Assembly (NCBI RefSeq): GCF_036195325.1
Contig: NZ_CP108101.1
Location: forward strand, 1,860,001-1,924,000
Length of the DNA: 64,000 bases
Reading direction: 5' to 3'
Source of the DNA: Streptomyces sp. NBC_00234
Lineage (GTDB): Bacteria > Actinomycetota > Actinomycetes > Streptomycetales > Streptomycetaceae
Positions 33,834 through 42,187 of this stretch are shown here, one piece after another. A program made the translations under genes and the position numbers. The notes below the pieces were generated by a model. The model ran no database searches and was not told where the DNA came from. It was given only the letters and a program-made list of their open reading frames with translations. How positions within the stretch are numbered: position 1 is the stretch's first letter; each line of letters starts with the position of its first letter.

Positions 33834-35183
33834 TTACGCCGAGGGGGCGGCCCAGCGCTTGACGGTGGCCGTCGCCTCGTCGCGCTCCTCGGGCGTCAGC
33901 TTCGAGATCAGCGCGCCGTGGTTGGAGTTGGGCGCCACGTAGAGGTGCGAGTCGTGCTTGCTGGGCTTGAAGCGTTCGGCGCTCCACGGGTCGTTCTGGC
34001 CGTAGACGAACATCATCCGCTCGCCGCGCGTCCTGACCCAGCTGTCGACGTCCCGCATCGTCCGGCCGTCGTAGGAGGTCTCCATGTCCGAGGGCAGGAC
34101 CGAGTTCGGCTGGTAGATGTCCGGGTAGTCGCGCACGTCCTTGAGGTGCTTGAACTTCAGGTCCGCCCAGCCGAGCTGGGAGGCCGCCTGCCGGTAGTAC
34201 GGTCCGCTGCCCTCGGCGCCCTGCCCCTGGTCGGAGTAGACGGAAAGGCCGTTGGCGAGCGACCAGGCGTACAGCTCGTCGTCACCGGCCGTCTTCGCGT
34301 CGGGGATGGTGGGGCAGTTGGTGTAGCTGCCGCTCTGCCAGAAGTTCCACACCTGGTCGAGGACGGAGAACTCGAAGGCGCGGTCGGCGCCGCCGAGATA
34401 CTCGAAGGTGTAGCCCTCCTCGCGGGCGGTGGCCTCGAACCTCGCCAGCATCGCCTCGCGCCGCACCAGCATCTCGCGCTGTACGGCGTTGAGGCGGGCC
34501 CGGCACTCCGGGGTGCCGACGGTGGCGAAGAAGTTCTCGTAGCCGCTGTCGTCACGGTTGTTGGCGTCGTTGGGCGCGACGTACGCGACGACGGCGTCCA
34601 GGTCCTGCGGGTAGTAGCGCTCGTGGTACGTCTGGGTCATGCCGCCCTTGCTGGCGCCGGTACCCAGCCACTTGGCCCGGTAGATCGGCTTCAGCGCCTC
34701 GACGATGGCGTGCTCGTCGCTGGCCTCCTGCCAGACGGTGACGTCGTCCCAGTCGTAGGCGGCAGGGCGCGAGACGTTGAAGTAGCGGTGCTCGACGCTG
34801 ACCTGGTTGGCGTCGAGGATGTTCGTGATCTCGCGCGTGCCGGAGGAGAGGCCGTAGCCGCCGGTGTAGTGGACCATCGGTCTCGTCGCGTCCTTGTGCC
34901 AGAGCGTGAAGCGCTGCTCGAAGGTGCCGCGGGCCGGGTCGGTGTGGTCGACGGGCTGCGTGATGGTGAGCGAGTAGAGGGGGTATCCGCCCTTGTCGGC
35001 GACCGAGGTGACGGTCAGCCCGGGGGTCGCCTCCAGCTGCTCCCTGATGTCGGTGCTCTGCACCGAGGAGGAGGAGGCGGGAGCGGAGGCCGTCCCGGTG
35101 TCGGGTGCGGCAGTGGCGGGCACGGCGGTGGCCGCGGATATGACACCGGCGAAGACAAGCGCGGTGGTAGCGATCGTGCGCAC
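33834..35183 (-). CDS. Secreted serine peptidase, S37 (PS-10) family
   Basis: A 449-aa secreted tripeptidyl-aminopeptidase-type enzyme of the Streptomyces PS-10 group. A Sec signal peptide covers about residues 1-27 (ending ATAAP). The nucleophile is S178 in LGTGASKGGMTQ; MVHYTGGYGLS and FVYGQNDPWSAE are other family landmarks, and the Asp/His of the triad lie in the latter half (SNHGA). GTG 35183 is chosen because GAGGGGGA lies upstream and the signal peptide begins there. It is convergent with the sigma-factor pair, only 10 bases apart. Confidence 0.85.
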   Translation of the reverse strand: MRTIATTALVFAGVISAATAVPATAAPDTGTASAPASSSSVQSTDIREQLEATPGLTVTSVADKGGYPLYSLTITQPVDHTDPARGTFEQRFTLWHKDATRPMVHYTGGYGLSSGTREITNILDANQVSVEHRYFNVSRPAAYDWDDVTVWQEASDEHAIVEALKPIYRAKWLGTGASKGGMTQTYHERYYPQDLDAVVAYVAPNDANNRDDSGYENFFATVGTPECRARLNAVQREMLVRREAMLARFEATAREEGYTFEYLGGADRAFEFSVLDQVWNFWQSGSYTNCPTIPDAKTAGDDELYAWSLANGLSVYSDQGQGAEGSGPYYRQAASQLGWADLKFKHLKDVRDYPDIYQPNSVLPSDMETSYDGRTMRDVDSWVRTRGERMMFVYGQNDPWSAERFKPSKHDSHLYVAPNSNHGALISKLTPEERDEATATVKRWAAPSA

Positions 35184-35308
35184 GAAGAGTCCCCCTCGTA
35201 ACGGGTGTTGGGTGACGGGTGAGTCGCGCAGCACAGTACGCGGCGGCCGTTCCCCTGTGATCACCCGCGTGAGGGGGAACTCTTGGACTTTCGCGCGCCC
35301 GCCGGCGC

Positions 35309-36412
35309 TCAGCAGTACGGGCGCCAGTCCCCCAGGTACGCGGCGCGGGTGTGCAGGCCCGCCTGTTCCGGGGTGAGCTGGGGACGGTTCTCGGGGACCG
35401 GGACGCGGGCCCCGGGGCCGGTGTTGGCGTACTCGGCGAAGCGCTGGTCCTGCCACGGGTAGCCGGACGACATGTTGGTGTACGGGGCGGCGGCGTCGGT
35501 GCCCGCCCCGATGACCGAATCGCGTACGACGAGGGACGGCCAGGCGGTGGGGTCGGAACTCGGCACCCATGGCCTGGCCAGTTTGTAGGCCGCGTCCTCC
35601 GCGCCACTGGTGAAGCGGGAGCGCACCGCCAGATAGCCGTAGGGGTTGGCGCGGGCGGTGGACGGGGCGAAGACCATGCCTTCCGGGGTGAAGTCGACGT
35701 CCCGGTCCAGGGCGTGGAAGCGGCAGTGCTCGAAGACGCTGGTCGCGCGGCCGAAGACGAAGTCGACGTCGCCCTCGGCGTAGCAGTGCGCGAAGTAGTG
35801 CCGGGCGAAGACGGACAGCGAGAGGGTGTCGGAGTACAGGGTGTCCTGGTGGCCGAGGAAGCGGCAGTGGTGGAACGCCGAGCGGTCGCCCATGACCTTG
35901 ATGGCGACGGCCTGGGTGCCGGAGATCTCCGGGTGGTCCGCGCGCAGCCAGTCGTTGGCGAAGGTGATCCGGTGGGCGGTGAAGTCCGCGGCCCGGACCG
36001 TGGTGGTGGCCGATCCGCTGGTCCCGTACGTGCCGGAGCCGTCGGGCCGCGGGGTGCCGGCCGCGTTGTCGTACACGATGACCGTGTCGCGCGGGTCCTC
36101 GCTCGCCCCGATCAGGGTCAGGCCGGCGCGGGCCTCGGTCACGGAGACGGTCTCGCGGTACACGGCGGGGGCCAGGACGAGCGTGGCGCCGGTGCCCGAG
36201 ACCGCGTCGACCGCCGCCTGGACGGTGGTGTGGTCGCCGCGGCCGAGCGGATCGACGTAGCGGGTCCGCGCGGTGGGACGGGCGGACGGCGATCCGTACC
36301 GGCCGAAGGGGGCCGCTTCCGCGGCGAACGCCCGGGGAGCGAGGGCGATTCCGGCGGTGGCGAGCGCGCCCGCGAGGAAGGAGCGGCGGGCGAGGGGGGC
36401 GTACGAGGTCAT
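35309..36412 (-). CDS. Secreted pectinesterase (CE8), Tat-type signal
   Basis: A 367-aa right-handed beta-helix esterase that would remove methyl groups from pectin. A twin-arginine signal (LARRSFLAGALATAG) gives export in folded form. Family motifs: GHQDTLYSD with D190, EGDVDFVFGRA with D217, and the substrate-binding Arg in KLARPW. The best-supported start is ATG 36412, with GGAGG upstream. It is last in the leftward pectin cluster and is separated from the preceding pectate lyase by a hairpin. Confidence 0.92.
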   Translation of the reverse strand: MTSYAPLARRSFLAGALATAGIALAPRAFAAEAAPFGRYGSPSARPTARTRYVDPLGRGDHTTVQAAVDAVSGTGATLVLAPAVYRETVSVTEARAGLTLIGASEDPRDTVIVYDNAAGTPRPDGSGTYGTSGSATTTVRAADFTAHRITFANDWLRADHPEISGTQAVAIKVMGDRSAFHHCRFLGHQDTLYSDTLSLSVFARHYFAHCYAEGDVDFVFGRATSVFEHCRFHALDRDVDFTPEGMVFAPSTARANPYGYLAVRSRFTSGAEDAAYKLARPWVPSSDPTAWPSLVVRDSVIGAGTDAAAPYTNMSSGYPWQDQRFAEYANTGPGARVPVPENRPQLTPEQAGLHTRAAYLGDWRPYC

Positions 36413-36450
36413 GCGGGAGGTACCTCCGTTGCTGCGCTGGAACGGGAGGG

Positions 36451-36493
36451 GCCGGGGCGGGCGGCGCAGGTGGCAGGGCCGGTCCGCCCCGGC
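36451..36493 (-). terminator. Hairpin between pectate lyase and pectinesterase genes
   Basis: A perfect 10-bp stem (GCCGGGGCGG at 36451-36460 with its complement at 36484-36493) spans the gap after the pectate lyase stop at 36507. It may attenuate transcription into the pectinesterase. Confidence 0.55.
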
Positions 36494-36506
36494 GTGGACG
36501 AGCGGG

Positions 36507-37805
36507 TCAGCAGAGGTTGCCTGCTCCGGCGTTCCTGCCGACGAGACCGGGCAGGGCGCGCGGGTCGTTGACCTTGGTGCGGAGTTCGGGCGTCCAGCCG
36601 GCGCCGGAGGCGAGCTGCTCGGCGGGGTACTGCGCGTTGTGGACGGCGACGAGGTCGGTGGCGGCCCCGTTGACGTAGTTGCCGGAGGCCGTCAGGGGGG
36701 CCTCCTTCCACTTCTTGAGGATCGTGCCCGCCTGCACCGAGGCGGGCAGGGTGAAGGAGTTCTTCTCCGCCACCAGTCGGGACTCGATGCCGATGCCGAA
36801 GGAGTAGCCGTACTTCTGGCCCGCGGTGACCGTGAAGTGGTTGTTGTAGGCGTCGACCTTGCCGAAGCGGACGCGCGGGGCGCGCTCGACGACTCCGTCG
36901 AAGTGGTTGTGGTGGAGGGTGACGCGCAGCTTGTCCCGGTCGTCGGCGCCCGCGCTGTCGCTGTTGCCGATCATGAGGGTCTTGTCGTGGTCGGCGAGGA
37001 CGTTCCACGAGGCGGTCACCAGGTCGGCGCCGCGGACGATGTCCAGGAGGCCGTCGTGCTGCTGGTAGATCTCGCCGAAGTACGAGGGGAGCGTGGAGTC
37101 CGGGTAGCGGCCGTCGGTGAGGGTGTTGTGGTCGACCCAGACGTGCCGGGAGCCGTAGACCACCACCGCGTCGTACTCGGAGTTCCAGGCGCCGGTCTCC
37201 CCGTCGGTCGGGTCCCAGGCGGGGAAGCAGTCCAGCGGGGCCTCGATGGTGAGGTTGCGGACGATGACGTTCTCGACGCCCTTGATCTGGAGGCTGGCGC
37301 CCCTGATCCCGGCGTCCCTGCCCACGCCCACGATGGTGGTGTCGGCGGGGACGAACGCCATGATGCCCAGCTTCTGGTTGTCCGCGGACGCGGCCCGCAG
37401 CTCCTCCTGCTCGCCGGTGAGGGGGGCGTCGAGGCCCCAGACCGCCGGGTCGTAGTCGGCGAGGTACTGGTCGAAGTCGTAGCCCGGTGCCTCGAAGGAC
37501 GCGCAGCCCTGCGAGGTGGCGTCGATGGTGCCCTTGACCTTGATGACGGACGGGGCGCCGGCGGCGGCGGTGAGCGCGGCCCTGAACTCGTCCCAGGTGG
37601 TCACGGTGAAGACGTGGTCGGCGTCGGCGGCGGAGCCGCCGGTGGTGCCGGTGCCCTCGGAGGCCCAGCCGTCGTGGGCGGCGAGGGTCTGGCGGCCGAG
37701 GTCGGGGTGGCTCGCCGCCTGGGCGGTTCCGGTGGCGGCCAGGACCAGGGCGGTGCAGCCGACGAGCGTAGTTATGACGCGCCCATGACATGTCGGGGTT
37801 CTCAT
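36507..37805 (-). CDS. Secreted pectate lyase (PL1)
   Basis: A 432-aa secreted polygalacturonate lyase. The signal peptide covers about residues 1-30 (TALVLAATGTAQA). The mature protein starts with a GTGTTGGSAADADHVFTV segment and then forms the PL1 parallel beta-helix: SRHVWVDHNTLTDGRYPD, HDGLLDIVRGADLVTASWN and a catalytic-Arg region in HHNHFDGVVERAPRVRFGKV. ATG 37805 has AAGGAG upstream. It is a paralogue of the PL1 enzyme at 45722, with the same GTTGGSAAD opening. Confidence 0.92.
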   Translation of the reverse strand: MRTPTCHGRVITTLVGCTALVLAATGTAQAASHPDLGRQTLAAHDGWASEGTGTTGGSAADADHVFTVTTWDEFRAALTAAAGAPSVIKVKGTIDATSQGCASFEAPGYDFDQYLADYDPAVWGLDAPLTGEQEELRAASADNQKLGIMAFVPADTTIVGVGRDAGIRGASLQIKGVENVIVRNLTIEAPLDCFPAWDPTDGETGAWNSEYDAVVVYGSRHVWVDHNTLTDGRYPDSTLPSYFGEIYQQHDGLLDIVRGADLVTASWNVLADHDKTLMIGNSDSAGADDRDKLRVTLHHNHFDGVVERAPRVRFGKVDAYNNHFTVTAGQKYGYSFGIGIESRLVAEKNSFTLPASVQAGTILKKWKEAPLTASGNYVNGAATDLVAVHNAQYPAEQLASGAGWTPELRTKVNDPRALPGLVGRNAGAGNLC

Positions 37806-37828
37806 TGTGCGGCTCTCCTTCGTGCGGT

Positions 37829-38632
37829 TCAGGCTTGGGGCCAGGTGATCCAGGACTCGGGGATCTCGTCGTCCAGGCGGCGTACCTCGCGCGCGTCGAG
37901 CGCGCGGTGGTCCAGCAGCCCGGTCGCGACGAGGCGGGCCACGGCGATCGCGCCCGGCGGGTTGAAGTGGGTGTTGTCCTGCTCGGTCGCGGTCCAGTTG
38001 AAGTACGTCTTGGTCTCTTCGACGCCGAGCTTCTGCCAGAGGGCGATCGACAGGGCCTGGACGTCGAGCAGCGCCACGTCCTCCTCCTCGGCCAGCGCCC
38101 GCATCGCCGCGGGATACTCGCCGTGGCTGGGCAGGGCCGTACCGCTCGCGTCGAACTTCCGGCGCTCGACGGGGGTCGCGAGGACGGGCAGCCCGCCACG
38201 GGCCCGCGCGCCCTCGATGTACTGCCGCAGGTACTCCTGATACGTCGACCAGGGCTCCGTGTACCGGGTCGGGTCGGCGCTCTTCTCGTCGTTGTGCCCG
38301 AACTGGATGAGCACGAGGTCGCCCTCGCGGACGCCCTCCAGAAGCACGGCGAGGCGCCCCTCGTCGATGAAGCTCTTCGAACTACGGCCGTTCACCGCGT
38401 GGTTGGCGATGTCGACGCCGTGGCCGAGGAAGAAGGGCAGGGCCATGCCCCAGCCGGTCTCGGGTGCGGCGTCGGCGTACTTCTGGGCGGCGGTGGAGTC
38501 GCCCGCGATGTGCAGGGTCCGCGGCCTGGGCCGGCCGCCGCCGCTGCTGCTCTCGGCGAAGGCGGGGGTGGCGGCGAAGGCGACGGGCAGCGCGAGGAGC
38601 GCGGCTGCCGTACGTCGGCGGGTGAGGGACAT
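37829..38632 (-). CDS. Secreted rhamnogalacturonan acetylesterase (SGNH, CE12)
   Basis: A 267-aa esterase expected to deacetylate rhamnogalacturonan I. A Sec signal covers about residues 1-26. SGNH blocks: S46 in IAGDSTAAQKY, G82 within VNGRSS, N114 in FGHNDEK, and the D219-x-x-H222 pair in EQDNTHF. It lies 23 bases upstream of the PL1 gene in the same direction, so they are likely cotranscribed. Confidence 0.92.
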   Translation of the reverse strand: MSLTRRRTAAALLALPVAFAATPAFAESSSGGGRPRPRTLHIAGDSTAAQKYADAAPETGWGMALPFFLGHGVDIANHAVNGRSSKSFIDEGRLAVLLEGVREGDLVLIQFGHNDEKSADPTRYTEPWSTYQEYLRQYIEGARARGGLPVLATPVERRKFDASGTALPSHGEYPAAMRALAEEEDVALLDVQALSIALWQKLGVEETKTYFNWTATEQDNTHFNPPGAIAVARLVATGLLDHRALDAREVRRLDDEIPESWITWPQA

Positions 38633-38675
38633 GGGGGGACTGCCTCTCTCGGGGGAGGGTGGTTCCGGTTGGAGC

Positions 38676-38716
38676 GGGACCGGCGGCGGGGCGCGACCCG
38701 TACCACCGCCGGTCCC
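38676..38716 (-). terminator. Hairpin downstream of the pectin binding-protein gene
   Basis: A perfect 11-bp stem (GGGACCGGCGG at 38676-38686 with its complement at 38706-38716) lies between the solute-binding protein stop and the acetylesterase start. It may partially terminate or stabilise the upstream mRNA. Confidence 0.6.
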
Positions 38717-38743
38717 GGGTCAGGGGGAACAGGGGCGGCCCGG

Positions 38744-40078
38744 TCAGCCGTTGCCCAGCTCCTTCCACTCCTTCTGGGCGGCGTTCAGCTCATCGGCGAT
38801 CTTGTCGAGGAACGCCTTGGCCGTGACCTTGCCGAGGAGCAGCTTCTGGAACTCCGGCTCGTTGTCGGCCTTGCTGATGTTGTTCCAGTCGGGCAGGTAG
38901 TACGGCAGCTGCACGATCGTGGTCGAGCCGTCGGTCAGGGCCTTCGCGCCGAGCGCGGTCGGCTCGGAAGCGGCGATCCAGGGGTCCTTCGCCGCCTCGG
39001 TGTTGGCGGGGATGGCGCCGGCCGCCTCGTTCCACTTGCTGTTGGACTCGTGCGAGGCCGCGAACTCGATGAACTTCCAGGCCGCCGTCTTGTTCTTGCT
39101 CGCCCGGAACAGGCCCAGCCCGTCGACGGGGTTGGAGACCTGCACCCGCTGGCCGCTGTCACCCAGCGGGTTGGGGATACCGGCGAACTTGTCCGGACCC
39201 AGCGCCTTCAGGTGGTCCTGGTAGGAGCCGAGGTTGTGGCTGAGCATCCCGATGGTGCCGGTGTCCCACTGCGCGACCATCTTGGTGAAGTCGTTGTTGA
39301 CGTCGGCCGACGGTGTCGTCTTCTTGAAGAGGCCGGCGTACTTCTCCAGCGCGGCGACGTTCTTCGGGTCGTTCAGGGTCGTCTTGTCGCCGTCCCAGAA
39401 CTCCGTGATGCCCGACTGTCCGTACGATGCGTCGATGGCCTGGGCGATGGAGCCCGCGCCGCCGCGGATGGTGTAGCCGAACTTGTTGTCCTTGGAGTCG
39501 GTCAGCGCCTCGGCCGCCTCGTAGAACTTCGCCCAGGTGGTGGGCGCCTCCAGGCCGGCTGCCTTGAAGAGGTCGGTGCGGTACCAGGTCGTTCCGTTGT
39601 TCGCGGAGGTCGGCACGGAGTACATGTCCTCGCCCCGGCCGCCCGCGACCTTGACGCTGGCGACCATGGACTCGACGAGCTTGCCGTCCAGGGCGGATTC
39701 CTTGATCCGGTCCTGGACCGGCTCCAGCGCCTCCTGCGAGACGATGTTGGAGAGGTACGCGGTGCCGACGCCACCGACGTCCGGCAGCCCGCCGCCCGCT
39801 ATCGCCGTGTCGTACTTGGACTGCACGTCCGCGATCGGGATCGGGACGTACTTGACGTCGATGTCCGGGTACTTCTTCTCGAAGTCCTTGATGATCTCGG
39901 TCCAGACGGCGGTACGCGGGCCACCGTTGTTGTCCCAGAAAGTGATCTCGCCCTTGCCGCTGCCCTCTTTCCCGGAGGTGCTGCCGTCGTCACCGCAGGC
40001 CGTGGCCGTCAGCGCGAGCACTGCCGTGAGGGAGACCGCTGCCGCGGCGCGCCCCCGGTACGTCTTCGAGATGTTCAT
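38744..40078 (-). CDS. Sugar ABC transporter substrate-binding lipoprotein (pectin oligomers)
   Basis: A 444-aa family-1 solute-binding lipoprotein with lipobox LTATAC (Cys about residue 28). The fold has EITFWDNNGGPRTAVW at the N-terminus, MYSVPTSANNGTTWYRTDLFKAAG, and VSNPVDGLGLFRASKNKTAAWKFI. By context the ligand is an oligogalacturonide or a rhamnogalacturonan fragment. Unusually, it lies six genes downstream of its presumed permeases (47083-48920), with degradative enzymes between them. Confidence 0.9.
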   Translation of the reverse strand: MNISKTYRGRAAAAVSLTAVLALTATACGDDGSTSGKEGSGKGEITFWDNNGGPRTAVWTEIIKDFEKKYPDIDVKYVPIPIADVQSKYDTAIAGGGLPDVGGVGTAYLSNIVSQEALEPVQDRIKESALDGKLVESMVASVKVAGGRGEDMYSVPTSANNGTTWYRTDLFKAAGLEAPTTWAKFYEAAEALTDSKDNKFGYTIRGGAGSIAQAIDASYGQSGITEFWDGDKTTLNDPKNVAALEKYAGLFKKTTPSADVNNDFTKMVAQWDTGTIGMLSHNLGSYQDHLKALGPDKFAGIPNPLGDSGQRVQVSNPVDGLGLFRASKNKTAAWKFIEFAASHESNSKWNEAAGAIPANTEAAKDPWIAASEPTALGAKALTDGSTTIVQLPYYLPDWNNISKADNEPEFQKLLLGKVTAKAFLDKIADELNAAQKEWKELGNG

Positions 40079-40135
40079 GGTCGGCTCTTCTCTCTCGGTT
40101 CGGTCGTTGTGCTGTCGTTCGGGGGGAAGGGAGTG

Positions 40136-42142
40136 TCAGTACTGCGTGCGGTGGGGGGTCCAACCGTCCTCGCCCGCGAGGTAGTCGGCCACGTCGTGGT
40201 GTGCGGCGTCCTGCGCCGGAAGCTGCGGACGGTCCGCGGTGACGGCGGCGCCCGGGCCGTACGTCCGGTACTCGGCGAACCGCGCCTCCTGCCAGGGGAA
40301 GCCGCTCATGTCGGTCCAGGGGCTCGCCTTGATCGCGGCGGGCAGCAGCGTCTCGCGGACGAGGACCTGGCCGATCGCGTCGGGGTTGCCGCCCGGGTGC
40401 CAGGGCCGGCCGAGGTGGAAGGAGTCCGCGGGGGCGTCGCTGATGATCCGGCTCCGGACGATCAGGAAGCCGTACGGGTTCTCCTTCCAGGTCGAAGCGG
40501 CCGTGATGTAGCCGTTGTTGGTGTCCGAGCCGCGGCTGAGCGCCTTGATCACGGAGCGTTCGACCACGGTGGTGGCGCGCCCGTAGACGAAGTCGACGTC
40601 GCCCTCGATGTAGGAGTCCCGGATGTAGACGCGGGCCTTCTGGGTGAGGGTGGGCGTGTCGGTCATCAGGGTGTCCTGGTTGCCCAGGAAGCCGGTGTCC
40701 GTGAAGGTCAGCCGGTCTCCCGTGGTCTTCACGGCGAGGGCCTGCTCGCCGTTCAGCTCGACGGCCGCCTCGTCGAAGTCGTTGGAGAAGGTGAGGTTGC
40801 GGGCGGTGAAGTCGTGCCCTTCGACGACCAGGGTCGCGCTGCCCCACGAGCCCTGGGTGGTGCCGTCGGGCTTGAGCTCACCGGCCGGGGTATTGAAGAC
40901 GACGAGGGTGTCGGAGCGGCGCGCACCGGTGCCGACGAGGGAGACGTACGGCTGGTTCCTCCCGATCCTCACGTGCTCGCGGTACGTGCCGGGGGCGAGC
41001 CGGACCGTGATCCGTCCGTCGTTGCCCGCGGGCACCGCGTCGACGGCCGCCTGCACCGTCGGGTAGTGGGCCGGGACCCGCAGGAGCGTGTCGGTGCCGA
41101 TGTTCTTCTGCGGCCCCGAGTAGCGGGTGACCAGCTTCGGGACGTCGGCGGCAGGGTCCAGGGTGTACGGGTAGAAGTCGCGCGGCTCGAAGGCGGCGCC
41201 CCAGGCGTCGGTGCGCCCGGTGGTGTTCTCCAGGATCGAGCCCCGCTGGACCAGTTCGGCGGTGGCGTCGGCCTGGTAGGGGTGCTGGACGTCCTCGTAG
41301 TAGCTGTTCTCGATGACCATCTTCGTGGCGCCGCGGGCCCAGTTGCCGTACGTCCACACCGGGTCCCCGTCCGCGACCTGCGCGGAGAGGTAGTTGTTGT
41401 AGAGGTGGGCGTAGGCGCAGTTGTCGGCCGACGGGTTGCGCTGCTTGGTCCCGCTGAACCAGTTGTGGTCGATGGTGATCTGCGTCTTGACGTTCGTGGT
41501 CCAGCCGATGCCGAGCGCCTTGTTGTGGGTGTCGAAGTGGTTGTAGGAGACGGTGACGTACTCGCTGTCCTTGCGGATGTCGAGGAGCCCGTCGCCCATG
41601 TGCGTGAGGCGGTTGTGGTCGATCCAGACGTGGTCGACCGAGTCCATCTGGATGGCGTCGAAGTCGGTGGTCTTGCCGTCCCAGTCGCCCTCGACGTACG
41701 AGTCGCGGATGGTGAGGTTGCGGATGACGACGTTGCTGGTGCCGGGGTTCAGATGCAGCTCGCCGTGGACGATCTCGGCCGTGTCGCCGACACCGACGAT
41801 GGTCTTGTCGGAGGTCACGTCGATGTCGCCGCCGAAGGGCTCGACGGCGATGGAGCCCGCGACCCGGATGATGTAGGGCCCCTCGGCCCCGGCGTACCTC
41901 ACCAGGTCCGACTGGGTGGAGACGGTGACCACCTTGCCGCCGAGTCCCCCGGTGGTCCCGCCCGCGAGGGAGGCGAAGCCGTGCGGGGTGTCGGACCAGG
42001 TGCGGTGGTCCGCGGAGTCCCGCGCACCGGTGACGGCCGCCGCGGCGGCCGGTCCCGGTGCGCTCGGCACGAGGAGGGCGGCGGCCAGGGCGACGCCCGT
42101 GGCGAAGGTACCGGCTCTGGTGCGCTTGGTACGGAGGTGCAT
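40136..42142 (-). CDS. Bifunctional secreted pectate lyase (PL1) - pectinesterase (CE8)
   Basis: A 668-aa secreted protein with two catalytic modules. After a signal peptide (about residues 1-35) comes a PL1 beta-helix (about 45-325: VDHVWIDHNRLTHMGDGLLDIRK; FDTHNKALGIGWT). A CE8 beta-helix follows (about 365-660: YPTVQAAVDAVPAGNDGRIT; GNQDTLMTD; EGDVDFVYGRAT; LGRPWHPGGN). One polypeptide could demethylate and cleave pectin together. ATG 42142 is preferred because GGGAG lies 8 bases upstream; an in-frame ATG at 42157 is five codons earlier. Confidence 0.92.
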   Translation of the reverse strand: MHLRTKRTRAGTFATGVALAAALLVPSAPGPAAAAAVTGARDSADHRTWSDTPHGFASLAGGTTGGLGGKVVTVSTQSDLVRYAGAEGPYIIRVAGSIAVEPFGGDIDVTSDKTIVGVGDTAEIVHGELHLNPGTSNVVIRNLTIRDSYVEGDWDGKTTDFDAIQMDSVDHVWIDHNRLTHMGDGLLDIRKDSEYVTVSYNHFDTHNKALGIGWTTNVKTQITIDHNWFSGTKQRNPSADNCAYAHLYNNYLSAQVADGDPVWTYGNWARGATKMVIENSYYEDVQHPYQADATAELVQRGSILENTTGRTDAWGAAFEPRDFYPYTLDPAADVPKLVTRYSGPQKNIGTDTLLRVPAHYPTVQAAVDAVPAGNDGRITVRLAPGTYREHVRIGRNQPYVSLVGTGARRSDTLVVFNTPAGELKPDGTTQGSWGSATLVVEGHDFTARNLTFSNDFDEAAVELNGEQALAVKTTGDRLTFTDTGFLGNQDTLMTDTPTLTQKARVYIRDSYIEGDVDFVYGRATTVVERSVIKALSRGSDTNNGYITAASTWKENPYGFLIVRSRIISDAPADSFHLGRPWHPGGNPDAIGQVLVRETLLPAAIKASPWTDMSGFPWQEARFAEYRTYGPGAAVTADRPQLPAQDAAHHDVADYLAGEDGWTPHRTQY

Positions 42143-42187
42143 CGTTGCGGCTCCCATACAGGCGGTGGCAGATGTGTGGGCGGAGGT

